From Apium graveolens (Eukaryota > Streptophyta > Magnoliopsida > Apiales > Apiaceae): a stretch of 64,000 bases of DNA. Both the position numbers and the translations under genes were made by a program. Numbering within the stretch: the first letter of the stretch is position 1; every line of letters begins with the position of its first letter. This document shows, piece by piece, positions 54,791 through 64,000 of the stretch. Where the stretch lies: NCBI RefSeq assembly GCF_009905375.1, contig NC_133657.1, positions 63,116,503-63,180,502 on the forward strand, written 5' to 3'. Below the pieces are notes generated by a model. The model had not been told where the DNA came from, made no database searches, and saw only the letters and a list, made by a program, of their open reading frames with translations.

Positions 54791-57700
54791 TGTATGTAAA
54801 GATCGTCAGAATTCAAATTCGAACACTTTGATTTTTCCCGAAAATCCACCAGATATCGAAAGAATTGAGTATAAGGTAACATGATAAAAAGGATTTAAAT
54901 TCAAGGATTATAAGAGAGGATAATAAAAGGAATATAATGTATTGAGAAAGGTTAAGGAAACCCAAGTAATAAGATCCCGGGTATGATCCCTCAAACGATA
55001 AACGAGAACGAAAGTTAAGCGAACCGTATAGCAGATCAGCGGTCATTAGCCAAGTAATTAGGAGCTAATCAAAGAGATTAGTGATGATGATGTCATCACA
55101 CCAACAAGAAGAGGACAAGTGTGGGAAGATGACACAGGAGGATGACATAAGCATGATCAAAGGGAAGGAAGTGTTGGTTGATTATAAACCACACAAAATT
55201 TACCATGGTTAAAAGGTAATTAAGCAAAACAAAAGGCAAAACAACCAAGCAAAACAATTCATAACACAAAACACACAAATTGACCAAAAAGAAGCTCTCG
55301 GCTTCATCTCCATTCCAAAGAAAGAAAAACTCAAATTCAAATTCCAAGCCTTGTTAATTAGTGAGGTAATTATCTAAGGTTCCTTGTACATAGATATAGA
55401 TATCCTATGAATCTAAGATTCAAATTCCTTCACAATCTCTTCCTATAATTCATGGAAGAAGAGAGTGAATAGTGTTTTTCAAGAACTTGAAATTTTGATC
55501 TTGTGTTTTTGTTTAGATAAAGCTTTAGTAAGGATTTTCCAAGGTTGTTTCAAGCTCATTACTTATACCTACTCACAAGGAAGGTATAATCTCTTAACCT
55601 AGCATAATTATTGAATGCTAAGAAGCTTGTTATGAGTAGTATAGTTCATGAGAAGCATGGTTATTGAATATTTAGAGATTGGTTGGTTTTGTAATATTTT
55701 TGGAGTAGTAAATCTTGATTATTAGTTAATGAACTTAAGTAAGCTCTTAGTTCATGATTGAGAAGTAGTATAAATTGGAAATATTGAGTTGTTGGGGCTG
55801 TTGTAGTAAAGAATGGATGAATTTTGGTGGTAGTGGTGATTGTGGGTTGAATTGTGAATTGATTGGAATGGTTTAAATTTGGTAATCGCGTAAACATAGC
55901 CGTCATAATGCCCGATTTACTTTACACTGTTTTTGTTCTTAACATCAGGACCAGAGAACTCACTGTTACGTTTTGACCAATGCCATAATTAGATAGTTCA
56001 TGTTACGAGCTTCGTTTTGATATGTGGTTCGCTTGAATCCGATGTACGGTTTAGGAGAAACGACCGTTTTAAGTAACGGTGTTTCGCGACCGAACCCTTA
56101 CCCCTCACCTTACTTTGAAACCTTGGTTAAGACCCTTAAATGACTAATTGGAGTATGAAACAATTATGTAAAGTGGGTTAGGCAGTTGGTAGGCTACTCG
56201 TGAAAGAATCGCCTTAAAACTCTTAATAGTTAAATTATTAAAAATGGTGGAGCCGAGGGTACTCGAGCGACTTAGTGAATCGTTAAGCGCAAAAGCGAAT
56301 GTCTGGGGTCTAATTGGTTAAAGTATAGATTCTTAAGCGACTTTGGTTTAATTCCAACTTATATGTTGTTTATAGGTTACCAGACTCATCCCAAGCCTTT
56401 TATCACCCCCAGTCGCTCAGGCAAGTTTTCTACCCGTTATACTGTTGTTGTGATGTATATATGTACATGCATTATCCTGTGATAGATGCATGATTGTTAT
56501 TAGCAAACCCTGCGATATATTGGAGCATGCTGATATGGTATATATGCTTGTCTGTTTCATAATCTTGTTATCTAATTGGTGATTCAAATGCTTATAAGTT
56601 GCATAATACCTATGCTAGAGATAAGCAGTAGTTGCGTATACCCTTAGTATAGGGGACCCAAAGGTAAACATTTTCTAAAATCGGGAGTCGCTGTTCCCGA
56701 GTATATTATATATATATATATATTCATATATATATATATAGATATAGTTTTCAAAATTATTAATCGAATAAGGTTTATTCGATAACTTTATTTTATTTAA
56801 TGAATATTATCTTGAATATTCATTCGAGGACTTATGACTCCGCTTATTTTATTTAATGAATATTATTTTGAATATTCATTCGAGGACTTATGACTCCGCT
56901 TATTTATTAAATAATATTCTTTATTTTGATTAAAGAATAAGGTTTTGATATTTCAAACTTATTTTCGATTATTCAAATAAAGATCGTACTTTCGTATAAG
57001 TATATCTTTGGTTATTTATTATTCATTTCAAGTATAAGTTTTAAAACTTCTACTTCAATTATTTTTATAAAGATTATCCTTTATGGGAATATTATTTAGA
57101 AAATAATATTCAGATATTTTCTAATATATCGGGACTGATTTATTTCATTAAATCAGCATTACTCCAAAGATTCTTAAAAATGTTTTCGAGTCTTCAAAAT
57201 AATTTTAAAAGTTAGGGCGGATCGCAAAACTCATTTTATATTTAAGATCCTCCTTTCGAAGGGGATTTAAATACTCACTCAAAACCTGAGGGATCCGGCT
57301 CTATGGTGTATTTTATATTCGCAACAAGGTTGTTGTTTTGATAAAAGAGTTTTTGATTACTTACCAAACACTTGGGAAGTAAAATTCTTAGAACCAGTTA
57401 ATCCATTAACAGGCACCGCCTGGGAAATATCGGTGAGTTTTCCTTTCCAACTAGATACGACTTCTTGGTGGAGCCGTATCAACAAGTTTCTACTTGGGGA
57501 AAGGGGAGACGAGCTTTACGTTTTAGAGTCATGGATTTCATCTGAACTAGGAGTGGCATAAGTGGTCGAGTGGCGCCGGCCCAGCCTTATTATATTGGCC
57601 CAAATGGCCCGGAAGTTCCGCTAAGACGGTCCATTCCTTAGAAGTCCAGTGTTCGGTTGACAAGTAAATCCGACGGTTCTCCTCTACATGTAGAAAATGG

Positions 57701-58125
57701 TGGGGTTGCACTACTGCGACTGATCATCGTAAATGGTCTTCCTAGCGCGGCAAACTCCCGTAATGAGTTCATCATCCAATTGGATATTTCTGCAACACTA
57801 CCCAGAGCCCTTCGATAGAAAGGCTACGGCTGGGCGATTGTTGAGTGTTGGCAGGGTCGAGTTTTTAAAATGATGTTTCCATCAAATGAAGTATCTTATA
57901 ACTTCATTCCATTTTGATGATATTCCAAATATTGATTCTATACAAGTTTTGTCGTGTAGCTTCATCTATGGGATGAACTATTTATACCTTGAACTATTTT
58001 GATGATTTACAGGATATTGATTTCATACTGATTTACAGTTCTGTTCCTATAACTGTCTACATTACTGTTTATTTTCATATTCATATATTGGTACTACCGA
58101 GCGATTATATGCTCACCCTTGTAAC
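54791..58125 (+). repeat. gypsy long-LTR fragment, plus orientation
   Basis: The 56230-57345 portion is homologous in inverse orientation to 49606-51862: same GGTGGAGCCGAGGGTACTCG, CCCCAGTCGCTCA and GCTAGAGATAAGCAGTAGTTG blocks. It ends at GCTCACCCTTG followed by an AT microsatellite, so its 3' end is missing. 54791-56229 is probably its upstream part or the continuation of the LTR at 52487. No gene lies here. Confidence 0.6.
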
Positions 58126-58128
58126 CTG

Positions 58129-58129
<1 letters not shown>

Positions 58130-58161
<32 letters not shown>
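58130..58161. repeat. (AT)n microsatellite at the LTR-virus junction
   Basis: About 15 AT units separating the gypsy LTR fragment from the pararetroviral region. Confidence 0.9.
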
Positions 58162-58162
<1 letters not shown>

Positions 58163-59061
58163 GATATAGGACTAACAAATATTAATATAAACAGTAGGGA
58201 GAGTAATATAGTAAGACTAAGACATGGTATGCATATTATATATAACTAAGTCATGGCAAAACATAAGAATTAAAACAAAATATTAAAACATGGTATGAAC
58301 AAGAATATGATTTGAAATTACTTGGAAACGCTTTTGATTATATAACTGAAAGCAATCTGCTAGTCTTTGTGTATAATTTGAGAAAACTTGAGAATAAACT
58401 TCGGAAATATGAATTGCTATCACTGGTACAAGATGTATATATTATATGCTCTCTAATTTCAAGTGTGTTTATTACTCTCTTCTTCTTATTTATAGAAGGA
58501 TGAGGAGTCTAATTTCTTGAAACAATATCATTCTTTTTCTTGTAGTGGAGTTCTGCTTTCCTGAGTGGACAGCTTGACTTGAGTGGGAGGTCCTCTTTTT
58601 CTTAGTGGAGGGGCTGCTTTCCTGAGTGGGAGGCTGCTTTCTTCATAGGATTTTGAGTATGATTCCTCTTCCACCGAAAGTTGCTTTGTTTGGAGAATAT
58701 TGCTGAGTTGGTCTCAATATGAATCTTCTTTTATGTCTTCTTTTGAATAATGCGGAGATAGTCTCAGTGGGAAGTGTCTTCTTTTTCTTCTTTTGTGTCC
58801 TCTGCTTATTTTACGGAGAAATGCTGATATAATGAAAACTAGATACAAAATTTAAATGCTGTACAATATCTTCTTTTTTTTAAGTACTTTTTACCGTTTT
58901 ACCCCTAATAATTTGGAGTAAAAAGTATCTTTACAAACTGATTACAATAATGAAATAAAGGAAAACTAAACAATATGAAATGATGTAAATTTGCATGAAA
59001 TTTTTGGGGGTATTTTGGACTTTTTTCTTTTCTTTTCTTTTTTTCTTTTTTTTTTGAGATT
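58162..59061 (-). promoter_or_regulatory. endogenous caulimovirid intergenic region with promoter
   Basis: On the minus strand, downstream of the last viral ORF, there is a purine-rich spacer. Then comes a cluster of repeated words CCACTCAGGAAAGCAG and CTCCCACTCA (about 58545-58640), then CTTCTATAAATAAG (TATA box at plus 58487-58494). This layout, enhancer-like repeats ahead of a strong TATA in the single large intergenic region, is typical of plant pararetroviruses. No tRNA-Met primer site was found in what remains, so the leader is probably truncated at the AT microsatellite. Confidence 0.65.
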
Positions 59062-60470
59062 TCAATCAGTGGAAACTACAGGGGAAAATATCCCGTGGCA
59101 GTCATCTTCTTTGTCATCTCCTAAATGAACCGGACTGCTGTCGTCATCAGAATCATAAATTGAATTTGCGAGTTGAAGTGATGATTCTTTGTATTGGCTA
59201 ATGATTTTTGGGCAAAGAAAGTGGTAACTTCTTTGTTGGTAATAAAATTTTGACTTGATAACCATTTTTGAATGATCTCTTTGGAAATCTTTTGGTCTTC
59301 TTTAAAATTGCTCCACCATTTGACTTTACAGGCCCGGACAATATAGGAATGTATTTGGTTGAAATAAATTTTAAACTCCCAAGAACAGACCCATTGAAGA
59401 AAGAAATTTGAACATAACATTAAAAGAGGAGGAAAACGTCTTTCATATTCAGTGGGTTTGAAGTGTGTTTTGAACAGTTTTAGACATTCAGATGCATTTG
59501 GAGTAAGAATTTCTTCAATTGCTCCGAAGAAATCCCACCATTGAAGGAACCAAACAGGGAGTTCCTGAACTTGGATTTTGGTGTTGAAATAAAACAACCA
59601 GGAATGACTATTCTTCTGATTTTGAATAAAGAATGAATTATGCCATGCTTGCTGGTAATCCCAGTAGGAATATGAGGAGCAGTGGTTTAATTGTCTTTTG
59701 AAGTTTGAAGGAAAAAATTTTGGACGGTGGAGTTCTTGGCCCCATTGACTTGGGTGGATGACCTTTTATATTTGACATGTTGTGTATGAAGGCGTTGAGT
59801 GTTCTCTATCATGGGAGTTGTAAAAATGTTTGAACGTGACTGATTCAGTAGACAAGAGAATGGCTTGATAATAGTCAATATTTTTTGATAGATCCCAGGG
59901 TTTGAACATCCATCCTTTAGGGAAAACATTTGAAATTGCTAGGGAGGCATCGTCATTGTTAAATCCCCTTTCGACTGATACTATTTTTTGATGGTTTCTT
60001 TTGGTATAGTAATCAGAATTGGATTTTGAAAAGCTTGACTGGCTGACCACTACCTCCTGGTTTTGCATTTTTGGGGTATCAATTCCTAATTGTGACATAG
60101 GTCTTTGAGGAACTAAGAGGGTTGGGTTTTAAAAACTGACTGTTTGTGTAGTTTGAAAGGGAGTATTTGTAGGTTGGCTGGAAGAAGTGTTTTGTTGGGT
60201 AACTTTAATAAATTTTTCTGAAGAGCTTTGGGAGGCTGTTGAGGGATTTTGGATGTTGAGGCCATGGGCTTTGATGGTTTGAAGGGCTAGAAATAATTTA
60301 TTATCTTCTTCATCTGCAATTACCTTATCGATCCAGGATGTGATCGGTTTTCCTGAAGAAGTACTTGCTTTGCTTTGTTGAGTGACCGGCAGTTGTCCGA
60401 GAAAGGCTGGGGTTTTCCCCCCACCTCTGCCTTTTCGAGGCATGAGACTATCTGTTTTATAGAAACTCAC
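59062..60470 (-). pseudogene. endogenous caulimovirid ORF downstream of pol, broken
   Basis: A probable ATG lies at 60441-60443, about 30 bases past the pol stop. One frame continues to 59121 with stops at 60129-60131 and 59766-59768; a shift near 59170 leads to an acidic end at 59062. The N-terminus is basic (PRKGRGGGK), the middle Ser/Thr/Gln-rich, and the C-terminal half aromatic and folded-looking (Trp-rich). Florendovirus-like caulimovirids carry an ORF of unknown function in this place. The absence of an integrase between RNase H and this ORF argues against a gypsy element. Function unknown; the copy is inactive. Confidence 0.7.
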
Positions 60471-60473
60471 GGG

Positions 60474-61975
60474 TCAGGTCATATCTTCCTTAATGTGTTC
60501 AATATCAAAATAAAAAATGCTTAATAATGTTTGCCATCTGGCAAAAATTTGTTTTGATGCAATATTTTGGACATCTTTTTGTAAAACCTCTTTTGCAGAT
60601 TTATAATCGACTCTAAGGAGAAATTTTTGATTTAATAAACCACTCTGAAATTTTGTAATACATAAAACAATTGAAAGTATTTCCTTTTTTATAGTAGAAT
60701 AATTTTTTTGACAATCATTCCAATGTGCAGATGTAAACTGGACTATTTGTTCTTTACCATTGACTACTTGTTTTAGTATACCGCTGTATCCTAACTCAGA
60801 AGCATCTGTTTCAACTACTTTAGAAGCATTTGGATCAGCAAGGTGTAGACAAGGGATTTCTAGAACCTGAGCTTTGATTTGTCGAACAATTTCGGTATGT
60901 TCAGATGACCAAATGACAGGGTTAGTTTTAAGGCGGTCATGTAAGGGTTTGGATATCCTATTGATGTTTGGATAGAAGTCTAGGACATAGTTGAGACTTC
61001 CTAAAAATCTTTGGAGTTGGGTTTTATCTGTGATTTTATCGGGAAATTTTGTTGCAAAGGTTAGGGCTCTTTCAATTGGTGTAACTGTTCCTTTTGATAT
61101 GTAGTGGCCAAGAAATCTTACATGAGTTTGAAATAGGGAAATCTTGGATTTTGATATGACTAAACCATTTTTCCTAGATACATGGCAGAAAGTTTTAAGG
61201 TGTTTGAAATGTTGTTCAATAGATTCTGAAAAAACTAGAACATCATCAATATATACTATACAGAATGTAGAATAGTCATTGAATATGTCATTCATAATTC
61301 TTTGGAATTCGCTAGGGGCAGTTTTAATTCCAAATGGAAGGACATTCCATTCATATTGTCCGAATGGGACCGTAAAAGAGGTTTTATATATATCTTTTGG
61401 GTGGATTTGAATCTGCCAAAATCTTGAGTTTAAATCAAATTTGGAGAATATTACCGAAGATCTTAATTTTTGTAAAAGGTATTTTTTATTAGGTATAGGG
61501 TATCATACCCATCTTAAGGCTTTATTTAAAGGCTTATAGTTGATAACCAGCCTTGGTGTCCCTCTCTCAATTTCAGCAATTTTGTTTACATAGAAAGCTG
61601 CACAGGACCACGGGGATGTGGATTTTGATATGATTCCTTTGGATTCGAGATCGGTGATTTCTTTTCTGCAATGTTGTTCTAGGTCAGAGTTCATTTGGAT
61701 AGGTCTCGCTTTTGTTGGTATTTCCTTCTCATCAAAATCTTTTTCATAAGGTAAATCAATCATATGTTGTTTTCTATGCCAAAATGCATTTGGTAAGTCA
61801 GAACAGAGTTCCACTTCTATTTGTTTTAGTAATTTTAAGATTTTTTCTTTGATAAAGCAGTCTTGTAACTGCTTCTCAATCTTGTGAGAGGAAATGTCTT
61901 GTTTTAGATGGGATAATTGTATCTATTTGCCTTGTATTAAGGCATTTATCTCGTTATTATATATAGAATATGCCT
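60474..61975 (-). pseudogene. endogenous caulimovirid reverse transcriptase / RNase H, one stop
   Basis: One reading frame from about 61814 to 60474, broken by a TGA at 61503-61505. It contains the caulimovirid-type RT blocks, the catalytic YIDD (about 61240-61250), the QLQRFLGSLNY connection motif and RNase H starting at ETDAS. No integrase follows. The sequence style (PRLVINYKPLN) is nearer petuvirus/florendovirus than badnavirus as I remember the families. The enzyme would copy viral RNA to DNA; this copy is disabled. Confidence 0.85.
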
Positions 61976-62535
61976 TTATTGTATTGAGGTTCCTTTTTTT
62001 GGGTTTTTCAGAAATGGGAAGGTAAGTTTGGTGTCATGGGTTTTGAAAGTAATACCTTCATAGGTGACAGTATAGGGGGTTATTAAATTGAAGAAAGGTG
62101 TACCTAATATGATAAGGTGATGTATGCCTTTAACTAGGAGAAAAGATGTCTTAATTTGGAAGGTTTTATTTTTGATAGAGGCATCAACCTTACTAACTAC
62201 ATTGAGGTTTGAGTTATTAGCGGCGGTTAATTTTTCGTTGGTATGTTGATGAAATCTTTTTGGTATTATTTCTTCTTTAATGCAATTCAAATCTGCTCCT
62301 GTATCGAATAAGGCAATGGTATCTAAGATAAAGTCATCTGAGAAGACAACTTTAACTTTTGTGAGATATTTTCGGTAGGTAACTTGTCTTAATTTATATA
62401 AGAAATCTTCATCTTGTTCAGGAGTATTATTTAAACTGCTTAGTTGTTTTTGTTCAGTATTTTGCTCTTCTACTTCACGAACTAGAAGGACATTTAAAGC
62501 TTCAGAATCTATCTTCTGTTGTTCTTTAAGGATTT
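61976..62535 (-). pseudogene. endogenous caulimovirid aspartic protease region
   Basis: Minus-strand reading with the active-site triplet in LFDTGADLN at about 62298-62320 and the second conserved block LIILGTPFF at about 62095. It ends at a stop 61976-61978, out of frame with RT. 62340-62535 is acidic/Lys-rich linker with shifts. Typical of the protease embedded in the viral polyprotein. Confidence 0.8.
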
Positions 62536-63207
62536 TTAATTCTTCTTTGATTTCTTTGTGTAGGTCTTGTATTGTTGGAACGGGTTTCTGGTTGGGTCAA
62601 TTGGTCGTTGGAGTAATTTTTCTAAGAGCTCTTTTCTTATTTGGGGATCAATTATCTTTTTTATAATTTTGAGAGAATGTTCCTCATTTCTGGTGAGGAC
62701 ATTGATTCGTCTGTCTTCAGAGGAGGAATTGTGAGAGGAAGATGAGCTTGTTGCAATCTCATCTATTTGAAGAGGTTCATCATTTCCAGACATTTCAGAT
62801 GTCTCAGAGGCGGAAGATTCAAGAAGTAAATCCAAGATTTTGTTGGATAGGCTTTCTTCTATGTTTAACTCTTGTATTTTCCTATTAAGTCTGCAGAATC
62901 TAGATATATGTCCCTTTTTTCCGCATTTATAACAAGTTATATCTTTATTGGTTGGTTTAGTAAATTTATTTTTGTTGAAAGGTTTTTTGTTGTAGGAAGG
63001 TTTATTATTATTATTAAAGGAAGGTTTATTATAGAACGGTTCTGTTGATTTTTTGTAGAAATGTTTAGATTTTGTGAAACACCTTTTCTGATAAGGTCTT
63101 TGATATGGCTTGCATTCTCCATCACATTTTGTTTTTGAATAGCTTTTGTTGGGATTATAGTCAAACTGTTGACATAAAGTACCTAATTCCTGCTTTGTTC
63201 TTTTCAT
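62536..63207 (-). pseudogene. endogenous caulimovirid capsid C-terminal region with zinc knuckle
   Basis: A 223-codon frame, very Lys/Asn/Phe-rich, with a CX2CX4HX4C knuckle at about 62893-62934 followed by an acidic Ser/Glu-rich stretch. A basic region plus knuckle is the usual RNA-binding end of caulimovirid coat proteins. It is out of frame with the upstream capsid core, indicating a frameshift between 63207 and 63326. Confidence 0.82.
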
Positions 63208-63325
63208 TTCCCATTTGAGATGTCTTTGAAGTTTTAAATCTTGACAAATATTTAGGCCTTCTCATTTTGTTTGGCTTATGAGTTGGCCATATGTCAGGTT
63301 TTTTTAAGGTATCGGGCTTCCGTGT

Positions 63326-63907
63326 TCAGTTGGCCATATGAGTTGGAAGTCCGGCTAAGAATTTTTCCTTCCAATTTGCATGGTTCGAGTCTTCTCTAAG
63401 CATGACTCTGGTAAGGAAAGTAGTTTTATATCTTTGGAAATCACTAAGTTTTTTACATTTGAGATTATGTAAAAGATCAGCATTCTTATCTCTCAGGTGA
63501 GAAGGGTCACCAATGAAGTGGTGTGTTATGACTAGAATGAGTTGTGCTACTGCTCCTTGGATAGGGTTTCCTTGTTCATCTAAAATGGGTTTTCCCTCTT
63601 CATCTTCCCTAATGGAATTTAAGATTTCAAGATGATTTTCAGGGGTAAGGTGATAGTCCCACCAACCTTTTAATTGGCCAGAGAACCCTGCTATGAGTAA
63701 TTCAACTATAGCTTTGTCTGGGGTTCCTATTTGGGTTGTATAAGCATTAGCTGCCATGGTCATTTGTTGTAAATGATTTAGAATGTTATATTCAGAGATT
63801 CCGTCTATATTCCATTCATAAACAGAGGATGCATTGAATTTAGACTGGGTTAAAATTTCAAGTCTATTTTCAACTCCAATGTCCGGGGCTGTGAATTTTG
63901 GAATCAT
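63326..63907 (-). pseudogene. endogenous caulimovirid capsid core region
   Basis: A 193-codon frame with the conserved pattern around GQLKGWWDYHLT and, later, FLTRVMLREDS and WKEKFLAGLP, matching the capsid core of plant pararetroviruses. It ends at a stop 63326-63328. Movement-protein sequence would be expected further upstream on the minus strand, beyond the window edge at 64000. Confidence 0.82.
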
Positions 63908-64000
63908 TTGTCGGAGGTCATGAACTTGGGGTATTTAATTTATGAAAGCAACTTCATCTGATTCATGATGTATGATATTCAGTTGTTTAGATGAAACACT
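63908..64000 (-). other. window edge, presumed continuation of the viral polyprotein
   Basis: Too short to assign; lies upstream of the capsid frame on the minus strand. Confidence 0.3.

Noticed and set aside
54813..55906. Minus-strand ORFs of 77-83 codons (hydrophobic, Phe/Leu-rich)
   Set aside because: Inside a gypsy LTR-like segment and low-complexity; no homology recognised.
58468..58473. AATAAA on the minus strand as the viral polyadenylation signal
   Set aside because: It lies only about 15 bases after the TATA box, before any likely start site, so it could not be in the transcript's terminal repeat.
58312..58503. 63-codon plus-strand ORF
   Set aside because: It is antisense to the presumed viral leader and TATA region and has no domain.
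59121..64000. Ty3/gypsy retrotransposon as the identity of the terminal region
   Set aside because: No integrase follows RNase H, no LTRs are seen, and the capsid and intergenic layout fit a caulimovirid better.

Overview
This is a repeat-dense piece of a plant (angiosperm) nuclear genome. The evidence is an intron-less P-class pentatricopeptide-repeat gene, several plant LTR-retrotransposon lineages (Ty1/copia SIRE/Maximus-like, Ty3/gypsy chromovirus Tekay/Del-like, Athila-like), a plant-type hAT transposon, TIR/MITE elements and an endogenous plant pararetrovirus. I cannot name the species; a eudicot is likely. No RNA gene, CRISPR array or bacterial-type operon is visible.

Layout. 1-1015 is the 3' end of a copia element on the plus strand. 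1016-8783 is old intergenic DNA holding a decayed coiled-coil/membrane-anchor pseudogene (minus), a decayed receptor-like kinase pseudogene (plus) and three small TIR elements. 8784-11096 (minus) is the PPR gene, the only convincing host gene. 12066-29845 is a three-level nest with matching target-site duplications at each level: a poly(A) retroposon, split by a 16.9-kb SIRE-type copia element (minus), itself split by a 3.79-kb hAT transposon whose two-exon transposase gene looks intact. 31644-49605 is a second, plus-strand SIRE-type copia element whose 5' LTR was split by a 14.3-kb gypsy element with about 4-kb LTRs (32207-46529), and whose gag was split by an Athila-like element, which in turn was invaded at 49606. 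49606-58125 is a patchwork of gypsy long-LTR pieces, one lying as an inverted pair, with an integrase end and another SIRE-like LTR. From about 58160 to the window edge (minus) lies a degraded endogenous caulimovirid: coat-protein/zinc-knuckle, protease, RT-RNase H, a downstream ORF and a promoter-like intergenic region, with no integrase.

The most unusual signal is an 8-bp word, CGACGGAT/ATCCGTCG. I count 26 exact copies in the SIRE-type element (12654-29566), clustered in the U3 part of both LTRs and in linker regions of its ORFs. It occurs in both orientations and in more than one reading frame, so it looks conserved as DNA rather than as peptide. The second SIRE-type element carries a comparable U3 cluster with a one-base variant, CAACGGAT. 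The same copia element also carries a very long extra ORF 3' of pol (about 1,518 codons once the hAT insertion is discounted) that stays in frame across the hAT target site with one nonsense codon.

Functionally, the window is a record of successive insertions rather than a pathway. The hAT element is the only mobile element that still looks potentially autonomous; every retroelement pol here and the viral polyprotein carry stops or frameshifts.
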